In this document: in pieces, positions 51,611 through 60,739 of the stretch | Layout: each line of letters begins with the position of its first letter | Position numbering within the stretch: position 1 is the first letter of the stretch | From: a bacterium | GTDB lineage: Bacteria; Zhuqueibacterota; Zhuqueibacteria; Zhuqueibacterales; Zhuqueibacteraceae | Reading direction: 5' to 3' | DNA: 64,000 nt | Assembly (NCBI GenBank): GCA_023150945.1 | Contig: JAKLJX010000007.1 | Span: 274,123 to 338,122, forward strand | Translations under genes and position numbers: made by a program | Notes under the pieces: generated by a model | The model's database searches: none | What the model was told of the DNA's origin: nothing | What the model saw: only the letters and a program-made list of their open reading frames with translations

Positions 51611-54600
51611 ATGAAGGCAAAAATAATCCTGGCATTGCTGGCCGGCGCCGTGCTGGCGCTGCGGCTGCCGGCACAGAGCTTCGCGAGCGCGGGGGAGCAA
51701 GTTCAGCAAACCCAGGCGGCAGCTCCCGCGCCGTCGCCTGCCCCCATCATTCTGGCCGTCGACAGCATCGTTATCTTCGCCGACAAAAATCTCGAAGAAT
51801 GTGTTAGGAGCCAGGACGGTATTCCCAAAGTGGGCCCGATTTACGCAAGCGACATGGCGAGGCTCACGAGCTTGAAGTGTGAATCCAAGAATATCACAAG
51901 CCTGAAGGGTTTGGAATACGCCGTCAATCTTACGGAGCTCCGGCTGTACAACACCAAGTCCATCCACGATCTTTCGCCGCTGCGCCACCTCATCAAACTC
52001 ACTTTCCTGGATTTGCGCTCCTGCGGCGCAGACAGCGTGGGGCCACTCAGGCAGTTGACCAACCTGCAGACTTTGCTGCTCGCCGGCAACAAGATCGCAA
52101 TAATCGATTCCCTGGCGTTACTGACCAACCTGACAAAGCTCGAGCTTTATGACAACCTAATCGACAGCGTCACCGCCCTCCGTGGCATGACAAAACTGAC
52201 CTATCTGACACTCCACAAGAACCGAATTACTTCACTCGAGGGATTACAGGACAAGTTATCTTTGGCTACTCTGAGCCTTCATGACAACAATCTCACAGAA
52301 CCACGTGGGGGCAATGTTCTCAATCCCCTGAGGTCACTAACGTCACTCACAGAGCTTTATCTCAACGATAATGCCGGTATCTCCAATCTCAATCCGCTGG
52401 ATGAACTAACCAATTTGAAAATACTTTGGCTCAACAACACGGCAGTCAGAGTAATCAAGCCGCTGGAGAAATTGACCAAACTGACCGAGCTCTGGCTCAA
52501 AGGCTGCAAAATTGATTCACTCATTCATCTGCGCGATTTGGTGGATTTGAAGAAGCTGGACATTGCCAGCACCAATCTTCGTGGCCATGGCGAACTGCTT
52601 CAGCTTTATCGCTTGGATAAGCTCAACTTTCTTGGCTTGCGTGGGAACTCCAACATCACCGACGGCAAAGCTGTCTTCCGGCTCGCTCAGAATCTCGACA
52701 GTCTCGAATGCGAAGAAATCGACTGGGAGGACTGCTGCGGGATCGACGCATTTTTCACCAATCTAGCGCTGCTCGACTCGGTACAAGAAGCGCTTCAGCG
52801 CATGTATCCTGGCGGTTCGTTCGCGTGCATCGACGAAAAGGAGATCACACTCCTGGAATCTCTCCGCCTGAGACGCATCGACAGAGACACGGAGGAAGAC
52901 ACACTCGACGGCCTCGAATTCGCCACCAATCTTACCCATCTCGAGCTGCCGGGCAACGAGATTGTCGACCTCTCACCGCTGGACTCGCTGTACAACTTGA
53001 AAGTGTTGATCCTCGACAACAACAGAATCCAAAAGTTGGGACCATTGCACCAGCTCGACGGGCTTGATTCGCTTTCGCTGGCGGGGAATGTCATTGAGAG
53101 CATCGCTGCTCTCGGCACACTGACGGACCTGGAGTATCTGCGGTTGCGGCAAAACAGAATAGATTCCGCCATTGCGCTCGGAAAACTCACTCGCTTGCGC
53201 ACGCTGGATTTGAGCCACAACCGGCTCAAATCCAGCACCGGTCTGGGCAACAAGCCACAGCTCGACAGCCTGCTGCTGGGAAACAATCACCTCGCTGAGT
53301 TGACTGATTTGGATAATTTGCCGACTTTGCGTTACCTGACGTTGAACGACGACAGTCTCGGTCACGAGGATCTCCTCCTCCTTTACGATCTGAAGGAGTT
53401 GCGCTATTTGAATCTCCGCGGTAACCAGCGCCTGACCAGCGGAAAGGAAATGCAAAAACTGGCTGATGAATTGCCACATCTGAATTGCGACACCATCATC
53501 TGGGATCATTGCTGCGGCATCGAGGAGTATTTCGTCTCCTTCCCCTTGCTGGAAGCAGTCAGAGCGACCTTGTCTCGCGCGGGCGACAGCACAGAGCACT
53601 GCATCAACAACGATGACATTCAGCGGCTGGACAGCCTCGATGCCAGCGGCCTCGCAATCACCAGCCTAGCCGGGCTGGAGTTTGCCAAAAACCTGGCGCA
53701 ATTGAATCTCAGGCGGAACGACTTGCGCGACAGTGCGCTGGCGGCGTTGAGCGCCTTGCCCGGACTGCAAACCCTCGACCTGGGATTCAATCACTTGCAA
53801 CGGCCCGAGGCGCTGCGGCCAATGAAACAGCTCTATCGCCTGAATTTGGAAAGCAATCAAATTGATACCGCTAGCGCGCTTGCGGAGCTAAGGCAATTGC
53901 GCACGCTGGATCTGAGCCACAACCAACTTAGATCCAGCACCGGTCTGGGCAACAAGCCACAGCTCGACACCCTGTGGCTGGGCAACAATCAGCTCACCGA
54001 GCTGACCGGCCTCGGCAACTTGCCAGCTCTGCGCCTTCTGGCGCTCAACGACAACCTTCTCGATCATGATGATCTCCCCTTTCTCTATCATCTCGACAAA
54101 CTCGAGACGCTCGTGTTGCGCGGCAATTCCGGCATCAGTGATGGCAAGGCCGTCTTTTGGCTCGCCGACAGTCTCGACAGTCTCGAATGCGAAGGAATCG
54201 ATTGGGAGGGCTGCTGCGGAGTCACCGCGTTTTTCGAGAATGACGCCCTGCTCGACTCGGTGAAACAGGCGCTGCAGCGCCAATATCCTGGTGGCTCGTT
54301 CGAGTGCATTGACGAAAAGGAGATCACACTCCTGGAATCTCTCCGCCTGAGACACATCGACAGAGACACGGAGGAAGACACCCTCGCCGGCCTCGAATTC
54401 GCCGTCAACCTCACGCATCTCGAACTGCCCAACAACGAAATTGCCGACCTCGCGCCGCTGGATTCGCTGTACGACTTGAAGGTGTTGATCCTCGACAACA
54501 ACAGAATCCAACACATTGAGCCCCTGCACCAACTCGAAAACATCGACTCGCTTTCACTGGCGAATAATCAAATCGACGCTTTGACGGCCCTGGCGGGATT

Positions 54601-57031
54601 GACCGACTTGACCGGACTCGATCTGCGTGGCAACAGACTGGATACGCTTGATATCAGCGGCCTGTATGGTCTGACAAACTTGCGCTGGCTCGACCTGCGG
54701 GAAAATGCCGGCATTCAAGGCTGCGCTGGACGCAGCGCAATCGAAATTCTCCTTGACAAAGTGTCCAATCTTTCGCCGGACAGCGTTTGGTGGGACGGCA
54801 GGGAGGCGCGATGCAAGTTTCGCCCGCCTGCGATTACTTCCATCGAGATTGACCCGAAGCATGCGTATCTTTGTCAGGATGTCCATCTGGTAGTAACCGT
54901 GGTCGACGCTGATGGTGATCCGGTGTATCTGGCCATCGACTGGGGCGATGACCAGCAGGAGACCTTGGGGCCCAAGGCTGCCGGCTCGATTTTTTCACCG
55001 GCGCACGCCTACACTGGTGCCGGCACCTTTCGGGTGACGGCCATGGCGCGAGATGAAACTGGAATGGATTCTGAAAAAATCGAATCCACAACCGTCATCG
55101 TGCGCGCGCGCCCGGTCGCCGGCGTCGACTACAGCGAGAAAACGGGGTTGCATTTCTCCGACGCGCTGACAATCAGCCTGAAATCAGAGACGCCGGGAGC
55201 GGTGATATACTTCAAGCTCGACGGCAGCGATCCAAGCCGGCGTGATTCCGTTTATAGTGGGCCCTTGCGGTTCACTCCCCCCGCCAACGTGCTGATCAAG
55301 GCCAGGGCTTATCTTCTGCCGTGCGATTCCAGCGCGGTGACGGAGGCGAGCTATGCGCTTTTTCCGCTGCCGAAAATTTCTCCGCCAGCCGATACCATTG
55401 CCGGGGCGGGCGTGCCAATGACGGTTGTCACCACGATTCAAAATGATCATGACTCGCTGCAGCACACGCTGCACTATCGTGTTGGCGGTGATTCCCTCTA
55501 TCAAAGCCTGTCCATGATCCGGGGAGTGGACGGCGCGATCTCCGACACGATTCCCGGCGGCGCCATTACCAGTCGTGGCCTGGAGTATTTCATCTCTACG
55601 GCATACGACAGCCAGTTGGCCACCTATCCTGAAGAGGAGGCGGCGGCCAAGCCGAAAGTCATGCGTGTGCGAACGCTGGCTCTGACGAGCAAATGGAGCA
55701 CGGTCGATTCCGTTTATCAAATGATCTCGGTGCCGAATCAACTGCAAAAGATGTCGGCCAGGGAGGTTTTCAGGGAATACTTCAAAAAATTCCCGAATTA
55801 TGACAAAAGGGACTGGCGCCTGCTGCGCTGGGTGGATGATGATACCCCCGGTGATCTCGACTATGCCGAGTATCCGAATGTCGACAGTCTAACGCCGGGC
55901 CTGGGATTCTGGCTTATTACGAAAGAGTCGCAACCGGCTATTGCCGTGGGCGAAGCCATCAGCCTTCCCACTGACACGACTTTCGAACTGGCGCTGCGCA
56001 AGGGCTGGAATCAAATCGGCACACCGTTCGACTTTGCGATCGACTGGCGAGAGGTCAAGAAGCCGGCAGGCATGGAGGCCGACACGCTTTGGGTCTATCG
56101 CTGCGATAATAAGGACGGAGATAAATCCTACTATCCTCTGCTCGATGCCCACATGAAGCCGTGGCAGGCCTACTTCGTAAAAAGCGAAGTTGATGCCGTA
56201 CTCAAAATTCCGCCGCATGCGGCCACCAGGCCGGCGCAAAAATCAATTGGCCCGCTTGCGGCTGCGCGCGCTCTGCAACCAGGCGAGTGGCTGCTGCGTT
56301 TGTCCGCCAGCGCCGGCAATCATGTGGATCCCGACAACTATGCCGGTTGTCTGTCCACCGCGGCCGAGGGCAGGGATGCCCATGATTTCAGCGAGCCGCC
56401 CCTGCTGCCCGGTTTCGTTGCGCTTTCCTTCCTCCCTGACGAGCGGCAGCAAGACGCTCAACGCTACGCCGGTGATTTCCGCCCGCCGTCGGTCAACGGC
56501 AAGGCTTTCGATTTCGCAGTGAGCAACGCGCGCCGTGATGTGCCCATCATGCTTCGGTTGGAAGAGGCGTGGAATCTGCCGCAAGACTGGCAGGCCATGC
56601 TGCACGACGTGAGCACCGAGAGAACCGTCGTTCTGTCAAGCGGGGGCGAGTACATCTTCTATCTGCAAGGATCGCAACCGCACCGTTTCAAACTGGCGGT
56701 GGGAGCGGACGACTTTCTGCGGAACCAGGATCCCGGCTTTGCGCCTCTGCCGTCGCGGCCGGAGCTGTCGCAGAATTTTCCCAATCCCTTCAATCCCGCA
56801 ACCACGGTGCGCTACAGTCTGCCAACCGCGGAATTCGTGCGAGTCAATGTCTATGATGGCACCGGCCGGCTGGTTCGAACGCTGGCGGAAGGCTGGCGCA
56901 GCGCCGGCCATTACACCGCAAAATGGGATGGCCGTGACGCTGCGGGCGGCCGGCTGGCCAGCGGCGTTTATTTCATTCGCATGGAAGCGGGCGCGGTGGT
57001 GGTGCGGCGCAAGGTGTTGCTGGCCAAGTAG
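51611..57031 (+). CDS. giant leucine-rich-repeat surface protein with PKD, chitobiase-like and sorting domains
   Basis: The 1806-residue protein has a signal peptide (MKAKIILALLAGAVLALRLP). Residues about 77-1063 are internalin-like leucine-rich repeats (LTKLELYDNLIDSVTALRGM). They are arranged in three blocks, each broken by a Cys-containing linker such as DCCGIDAFF, HCCGIEEYF or GCCGVTAFF. A PKD-like domain follows at about 1076-1157 (YLAIDWGDDQQETLGP) and a chitobiase-like HYR/CHB domain at about 1170-1251 (PGAVIYFKLDGSDPSRRD). A long beta region comes next. The end (1715-1806) is a FlgD-like sorting domain: LSQNFPNPFNPATTVRYSLP, WDGRDAAGG, LASGVYFIRMEAG. It should be exported and attached to or released from the surface. 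Ligand unknown. Confidence 0.9.
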   Translation: MKAKIILALLAGAVLALRLPAQSFASAGEQVQQTQAAAPAPSPAPIILAVDSIVIFADKNLEECVRSQDGIPKVGPIYASDMARLTSLKCESKNITSLKGLEYAVNLTELRLYNTKSIHDLSPLRHLIKLTFLDLRSCGADSVGPLRQLTNLQTLLLAGNKIAIIDSLALLTNLTKLELYDNLIDSVTALRGMTKLTYLTLHKNRITSLEGLQDKLSLATLSLHDNNLTEPRGGNVLNPLRSLTSLTELYLNDNAGISNLNPLDELTNLKILWLNNTAVRVIKPLEKLTKLTELWLKGCKIDSLIHLRDLVDLKKLDIASTNLRGHGELLQLYRLDKLNFLGLRGNSNITDGKAVFRLAQNLDSLECEEIDWEDCCGIDAFFTNLALLDSVQEALQRMYPGGSFACIDEKEITLLESLRLRRIDRDTEEDTLDGLEFATNLTHLELPGNEIVDLSPLDSLYNLKVLILDNNRIQKLGPLHQLDGLDSLSLAGNVIESIAALGTLTDLEYLRLRQNRIDSAIALGKLTRLRTLDLSHNRLKSSTGLGNKPQLDSLLLGNNHLAELTDLDNLPTLRYLTLNDDSLGHEDLLLLYDLKELRYLNLRGNQRLTSGKEMQKLADELPHLNCDTIIWDHCCGIEEYFVSFPLLEAVRATLSRAGDSTEHCINNDDIQRLDSLDASGLAITSLAGLEFAKNLAQLNLRRNDLRDSALAALSALPGLQTLDLGFNHLQRPEALRPMKQLYRLNLESNQIDTASALAELRQLRTLDLSHNQLRSSTGLGNKPQLDTLWLGNNQLTELTGLGNLPALRLLALNDNLLDHDDLPFLYHLDKLETLVLRGNSGISDGKAVFWLADSLDSLECEGIDWEGCCGVTAFFENDALLDSVKQALQRQYPGGSFECIDEKEITLLESLRLRHIDRDTEEDTLAGLEFAVNLTHLELPNNEIADLAPLDSLYDLKVLILDNNRIQHIEPLHQLENIDSLSLANNQIDALTALAGLTDLTGLDLRGNRLDTLDISGLYGLTNLRWLDLRENAGIQGCAGRSAIEILLDKVSNLSPDSVWWDGREARCKFRPPAITSIEIDPKHAYLCQDVHLVVTVVDADGDPVYLAIDWGDDQQETLGPKAAGSIFSPAHAYTGAGTFRVTAMARDETGMDSEKIESTTVIVRARPVAGVDYSEKTGLHFSDALTISLKSETPGAVIYFKLDGSDPSRRDSVYSGPLRFTPPANVLIKARAYLLPCDSSAVTEASYALFPLPKISPPADTIAGAGVPMTVVTTIQNDHDSLQHTLHYRVGGDSLYQSLSMIRGVDGAISDTIPGGAITSRGLEYFISTAYDSQLATYPEEEAAAKPKVMRVRTLALTSKWSTVDSVYQMISVPNQLQKMSAREVFREYFKKFPNYDKRDWRLLRWVDDDTPGDLDYAEYPNVDSLTPGLGFWLITKESQPAIAVGEAISLPTDTTFELALRKGWNQIGTPFDFAIDWREVKKPAGMEADTLWVYRCDNKDGDKSYYPLLDAHMKPWQAYFVKSEVDAVLKIPPHAATRPAQKSIGPLAAARALQPGEWLLRLSASAGNHVDPDNYAGCLSTAAEGRDAHDFSEPPLLPGFVALSFLPDERQQDAQRYAGDFRPPSVNGKAFDFAVSNARRDVPIMLRLEEAWNLPQDWQAMLHDVSTERTVVLSSGGEYIFYLQGSQPHRFKLAVGADDFLRNQDPGFAPLPSRPELSQNFPNPFNPATTVRYSLPTAEFVRVNVYDGTGRLVRTLAEGWRSAGHYTAKWDGRDAAGGRLASGVYFIRMEAGAVVVRRKVLLAK
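52832..52920 (+). repeat. internal duplication in the LRR gene, copy 1
   Basis: The roughly 90 bases from GACGAAAAGGAGATCACAC on recur at 54311 with only about three differences, much closer than the other LRR units. This copy encodes DEKEITLLESLRLRRIDRDT. Confidence 0.8.
54311..54399 (+). repeat. internal duplication in the LRR gene, copy 2
   Basis: Near-identical partner of 52832-52920, 1479 bases (493 codons) downstream in the same frame. It encodes DEKEITLLESLRLRHIDRDT. Recent duplication or gene conversion within the gene is likely. Confidence 0.8.
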
Positions 57032-57247
57032 CCATTGGATGACCGGCAGCCTCATCGGTACGAATGACTGCCCGGCAAACAAACGGTTTCAACGCAGTAA
57101 CAGAAAACCGGGCATCGTGCTTGCCGCGCCGAAGGCCAGCACCCGTATTGACAATTGCGCCTGGAATCCCGCGTTCGCGAATTGGCCAATGACTGGGATT
57201 TCGAGGTTACCATGAAGAACATTCAACCATAGAAAGGAGTGTCACCC

Positions 57248-57826
57248 ATGCCAAAGAAAATCCTGCAGCTCGTCGGTGACTTTGCGGAAGACTACGAAGT
57301 CATGGTGCCGTTTCAGGCGCTGCAGATGGTCGGGCATACCGTGCACGCGGTCTGCCCCGACAAAAAGGCGGGCGACAAGATTCGCACCGCCATTCATGAT
57401 TTCGAGGGCGATCAAACCTACAGCGAGAAGCCCGGCCACAACTTCACGCTCAACGCCACCTTTGCCGATCTCAAAGCGGAAGACTACGATGCCCTGCTCA
57501 TCTCGGGCGGCCGCGCGCCGGAGTACCTCCGCCTCAACAGCCGCGTGCTGGAGATCGTGCGTCACTTCTTCGAGACGAACAAGCCGGTGGCGGCGGTTTG
57601 TCACGGCGCGCAGGTGCTCACGGCCGCGGGCGTGGTGAAGGGCCGCAAGGTCTCGGCCTATCCCGCGGTCGGTCCGGAAGTCAAAATCGCCGGCGCCGAA
57701 TATGCCAACATTCGCATCGATGACGCGGTGAAAGACGGTAACCTGGTGACGGCGCCCGCCTGGCCGGCGCATCCCGCCTGGCTGGCCAAATTTCTCGAAG
57801 TGCTGGGCACCCGCATCGAAGCGTGA
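57248..57826 (+). CDS. DJ-1/PfpI family protein
   Basis: Start ATG 57248 ([20 protein letters not shown]) has AAAGGAGTG 7 bases upstream. The 192-residue protein has the DJ-1/PfpI fold with the nucleophile elbow [14 protein letters not shown] (Cys), [15 protein letters not shown] and [14 protein letters not shown]. Relatives include the PfpI peptidase, glyoxalase/deglycase-type DJ-1 proteins and isonitrile hydratases; the exact activity cannot be told. It is cytoplasmic. A likely terminator follows. Confidence 0.9.
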   Translation: MPKKILQLVGDFAEDYEVMVPFQALQMVGHTVHAVCPDKKAGDKIRTAIHDFEGDQTYSEKPGHNFTLNATFADLKAEDYDALLISGGRAPEYLRLNSRVLEIVRHFFETNKPVAAVCHGAQVLTAAGVVKGRKVSAYPAVGPEVKIAGAEYANIRIDDAVKDGNLVTAPAWPAHPAWLAKFLEVLGTRIEA

Positions 57827-57867
57827 ATCGCGGCGCGCTGCGCCGTGCAGCAGCGTGTGAGCACTAA

Positions 57868-57896
57868 AGGGCACCTGGCCGCCGGCCGTGTGCCCT
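57868..57896 (+). terminator. hairpin after the DJ-1/PfpI gene
   Basis: Stem AGGGCAC / GTGCCCT with an inner GGCC-GCC-GGCC hairpin lies about 40 bases past the stop and is followed by GTTGTG. The lack of a long T-run lowers confidence. Confidence 0.5.
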
Positions 57897-58081
57897 GTTG
57901 TGTGATCTCGCCTGATGGAACTGCAGCACTGACGTTGCGGCGCTGACGATTCTCCCGTGCTCCGTGACCTTGATTTGGGTGAGTGATTTCTGGTGTCATT
58001 CAGCCAGAAGGAATCCGGTGATGCCCTTGGCGCCGTGCTTAAATCATCAAAGGATCCTTGCTGGATGACAACGAGTGTGAA

Positions 58082-58226
58082 TATAGTATTACTCCGGAAA
58101 AACTATCACAACCGCGAAGATTTTCACGAACCGCTAATTCACGCGAATGTACGCTAATTTTTTATTCGCGTTGATTAGCGTTAATTCGCGGTTGACAGAT
58201 TTGGTTGCGGCAAGTTGCCGCGCTGC
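58082..58226 (-). repeat. 145-bp dispersed repeat, copy 2 (inverted)
   Basis: Reverse complement of the element at 45648-45792, same length, with only a few single-base differences (for example GAATTAACG for GAATCAACG, TTCGTG for TTCGCG). The two copies face each other across about 12.3 kb. This copy ends 18 bases before the stop of the pabB-pabC gene. The remaining bases between 57827 and 58244 hold no gene. Confidence 0.85.
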
Positions 58227-58244
58227 GCTCTTTCCGGTAACATT

Positions 58245-60146
58245 TCACTGGCTGCCCAGCTTCGCGGGCAGCACGCCGCGCACCGAGTTGCAGAGCAGAA
58301 TCTCATCCGCAGCCCGCAGCTCATCGACCGGCAGAACCTTCTCGCTCAGCGGCAGCGTTTGCGTTGCCAGCAGATGCGCGCGGTAGATGCCCGGCAGAAC
58401 GCCGCACGCCAGCGGCGGCGTGAAATAGCGCTCCCCTTTTTTGATGAGGACATTCGTGCGCGCGCCCTCCGTTACCTCTCCCTTCTCATTCTGAAAGATC
58501 ACCTCGAAAAAGCCGGCGGCCACAGCCCGCTCCAGTTCACGATCATACAGCTCACGCTGGGTCGTCTTGTGAAACAGAAAACGATCAAGCGAATTCGTCC
58601 GGGCGCTGGCCAGTCGCACGGCAACCGGCACAACCGGCGGTGGCAGCGGGGCGTGAGTGAGGGTGATTTCGCCTTCGCGCGCGAGCGTCAAACGGACGCG
58701 GCAGGCGATGCCCTCGCGCCGGCAGATTGCAGGCTGCGCTGCCAGGCGGCGCCTGATTTCACCGGCGTCGCATCTGAAATCAAAATACGCCGCCGAATCC
58801 TGCAGCCGCTTGAGATGCGCGTCGAGCAGCAGCCAGCCCTCTTGCGGATCCCAGCGCAGCGTTTCGATCAGTTGAAAATCGGTGCCCGGCTCGCTGAGAA
58901 AGCGTGACTTCAACAGGCACTCACGGTACTCCGCCTCACTTTCCGAATCCCACACGATGCCGCTGCCGATGCCCATTTCTCCTGCGCCGCTGCGCGTATC
59001 CAGACTCACCGTGCGAATCGCGACGTTGAAGACGGCGCGGCGCCGGGGCGAAAAGAATCCGATGCTGCCGGTGTAGATGCCGCGCGGCTCCCGCTCCAGG
59101 GCGTGAATGATTTGCATGGTGCTCAGCTTCGGCGCACCGGTGATGGAGCCGCTGGGAAACAGGCAGCGCAGCAACTCGGGCACCGTGACGCCCGGCCGCA
59201 ATTCTGCACTGATGTTGGAAGTGGCTTGCTGCACGGTTTCATAGCGCTCGATTTCAAAAAAATGCGGCACCGCCACGCTGCCGGTGAGCGCCAGCCGGCC
59301 GGCATCATGACGGAGCAAATCGACAATCATCAAGTTCTCGGCGCGGTTCTTTTCGGAATGCTGCAGCCACTGGCGCTGCTCCTCATCCTCGGCGAGTGTG
59401 CGGCCGCGGCGGGCCGTGCCTTTCATCGGCTTGAGGGTGAGGCGATCATCTGCAAGACGAAAGAACAGCTCCGGCGAAAAGGAGAGCAGAGCATGATCGC
59501 GCAACGCCACCAAAGCGGAATAACTCACGCGCTGGTTGTGGCGCAGGCGGCAATACAGCGCGGCCGGCGCCTGCGGCCAGGTAAACTTGAGTTTGAAAGT
59601 GAAATTGACTTGATAGGTGTCGCCGGCCGCGATTCGTTCCTTGATTTGTGTGAGAGCATGTTCGTAGTCATGCTCGGTGAGGTTGGGTTGGATGCCGGAA
59701 AGCCGGAATTGGGCGGCACCGGCATCATCCGCAGGCAATTGCTCGAGAATCTGCGGCAGCAGCTCATTCCCCTCAGTGAATTCTCCCTGCGCATGATCAT
59801 AAATGAGTGGTTGCTCATAAATGCCAAACCACAACAGCGGCAGAGAAACATTCGCCGCCGGCGGCAGTCGTTCCTCGAAGGCATAGCCGGCTTCATAGGT
59901 CAGAAAGCCGGCGGCGTAATGGCCTTGCCGCAGCGCGTGCTCGACCTCCGCGAGTTTTGTTTCCACTTGCGCAAGCTCGTGGCAAGAGACTGTTGCCTGC
60001 GGGGCAGCGAAGAGAAAGCTGTGCTGATTGTCCGTGTCCCGGCGCGTCGTTTCAAGAAACACGGTGTCATGCCGGCCGGCAAGCCAGTGAATGAATTTCG
60101 GACGAAACTCGCCATGCGGCGTCACAAGGCGTGATGAAGTTGTCAT
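58245..60146 (-). CDS. pabB: aminodeoxychorismate synthase I fused to aminodeoxychorismate lyase (PabB-PabC)
   Basis: The 633-residue protein has two parts. Residues about 1-385 are a chorismate-binding PabB domain: SFSPELFFRL, KPMKGTARRGRTLAEDE, NRAENLMIVDLLRHD and LFPSGSITGAPKLSTMQII, ending with MGIGSGIVWDSE. Residues about 415-633 are a class IV aminotransferase-like PabC domain: FQLIETLRWD, LDAHLKRLQDSA, the PLP lysine in FHKTTQRELYD, and EVTEGARTNVLIKKG. Together they make p-aminobenzoate from chorismate for folate synthesis; the glutaminase PabA must come from elsewhere. ATG 60146. It diverges from the histidine genes. Confidence 0.93.
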   Translation of the reverse strand: MTTSSRLVTPHGEFRPKFIHWLAGRHDTVFLETTRRDTDNQHSFLFAAPQATVSCHELAQVETKLAEVEHALRQGHYAAGFLTYEAGYAFEERLPPAANVSLPLLWFGIYEQPLIYDHAQGEFTEGNELLPQILEQLPADDAGAAQFRLSGIQPNLTEHDYEHALTQIKERIAAGDTYQVNFTFKLKFTWPQAPAALYCRLRHNQRVSYSALVALRDHALLSFSPELFFRLADDRLTLKPMKGTARRGRTLAEDEEQRQWLQHSEKNRAENLMIVDLLRHDAGRLALTGSVAVPHFFEIERYETVQQATSNISAELRPGVTVPELLRCLFPSGSITGAPKLSTMQIIHALEREPRGIYTGSIGFFSPRRRAVFNVAIRTVSLDTRSGAGEMGIGSGIVWDSESEAEYRECLLKSRFLSEPGTDFQLIETLRWDPQEGWLLLDAHLKRLQDSAAYFDFRCDAGEIRRRLAAQPAICRREGIACRVRLTLAREGEITLTHAPLPPPVVPVAVRLASARTNSLDRFLFHKTTQRELYDRELERAVAAGFFEVIFQNEKGEVTEGARTNVLIKKGERYFTPPLACGVLPGIYRAHLLATQTLPLSEKVLPVDELRAADEILLCNSVRGVLPAKLGSQ

Positions 60147-60182
60147 TGTGACTTTCTAATGGTGGCATTGTGGCCGGGACAT

Positions 60183-60222
60183 CGTAACGTGGGCTGCCAG
60201 CCTGCAAACGAAGGCAAGCTGG
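60183..60222 (+). repeat. 40-base direct repeat, copy 1
   Basis: Shares the frame CGTAACG..GGC..CCAGCCTGCAAACGAAG.CA.GCTGG with 60518-60557. The central 17 bases CCAGCCTGCAAACGAAG are identical. Confidence 0.75.
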
Positions 60223-60409
60223 AATGGAGAAATACCATACTTCGTCAACTCTGCCACGCTGCAGAGCTTGAGCTTGCCCATGAGGTTGTGGCGAGGGCCG
60301 ATGGTTTTGAAGTCCTCTGCCAGAGCAATCAACCGCAAAACCTCCAGCTCGCTGGCCTCGAATATTGCGGCAAGCACAGCAATCAGCCCCACTAAAACCG
60401 AAAGACAGG

Positions 60410-60473
60410 GCCACGGATGAACGCGGATGCGCACGGATTTCGTGTTTGGGCTTCATCCGTGTCGATCCGTGGC
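60410..60473. repeat. nested palindromic repeat
   Basis: Outer arms GCCACGGAT (60410-60418) and ATCCGTGGC (60465-60473); inner arms CACGGAT (60432-60438) and ATCCGTG (60455-60461). The transcript would fold into a branched hairpin. It resembles dispersed intergenic palindromes and not a terminator. Confidence 0.65.
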
Positions 60474-60517
60474 TAAAGCTCCTCACGCCCCTTCCTGAGT
60501 GATCATTTTCCGAATGG

Positions 60518-60557
60518 CGTAACGCAGGCGTCCAGCCTGCAAACGAAGACACGCTGG
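60518..60557 (+). repeat. 40-base direct repeat, copy 2
   Basis: Partner of 60183-60222, 335 bases downstream. It continues into GCTGGCAGCCTGC, which can pair with its own GCAGGCGTCCAGC to form a hairpin. Confidence 0.75.
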
Positions 60558-60576
60558 CAGCCTGCGCGACAATCTC

Positions 60577-60612
60577 CTCGCGGCCGTGGTATTTTTTCAG
60601 AGAAATACTATA
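60577..60612 (+). repeat. diverged end fragment of the 145-bp repeat
   Basis: The sequence from CTCGCGGCCGTGGTATTTTT to AATACTATA aligns with the right end of the 145-bp repeat (TTCGCGGTTGTGATAGTTTT to AATACTATA) with about eight differences. It has the same orientation as copy 1. Confidence 0.55.
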
Positions 60613-60739
60613 TCACATCCGCGGAAAAGTTGCAACGGGAGTTTTGCTTGATATTTCGCTGCCGCCGCGCTATTTTCGCAGGAGTCAATCGGTTTCGCCG
60701 GTTTCCGGCCGGCGACTGGCACATATTCGACAAAAAACC

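Larger units (their letters stand above)
60147..60739. other. repeat-rich intergenic stretch between pabB and hisZ
   Basis: Nothing coding is seen in these 590 bases. They hold a pair of related 40-base direct repeats, a nested palindrome and a partial copy of the 145-bp repeat's end, each listed separately. The promoter of the histidine genes should be near the right end. Confidence 0.6.
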
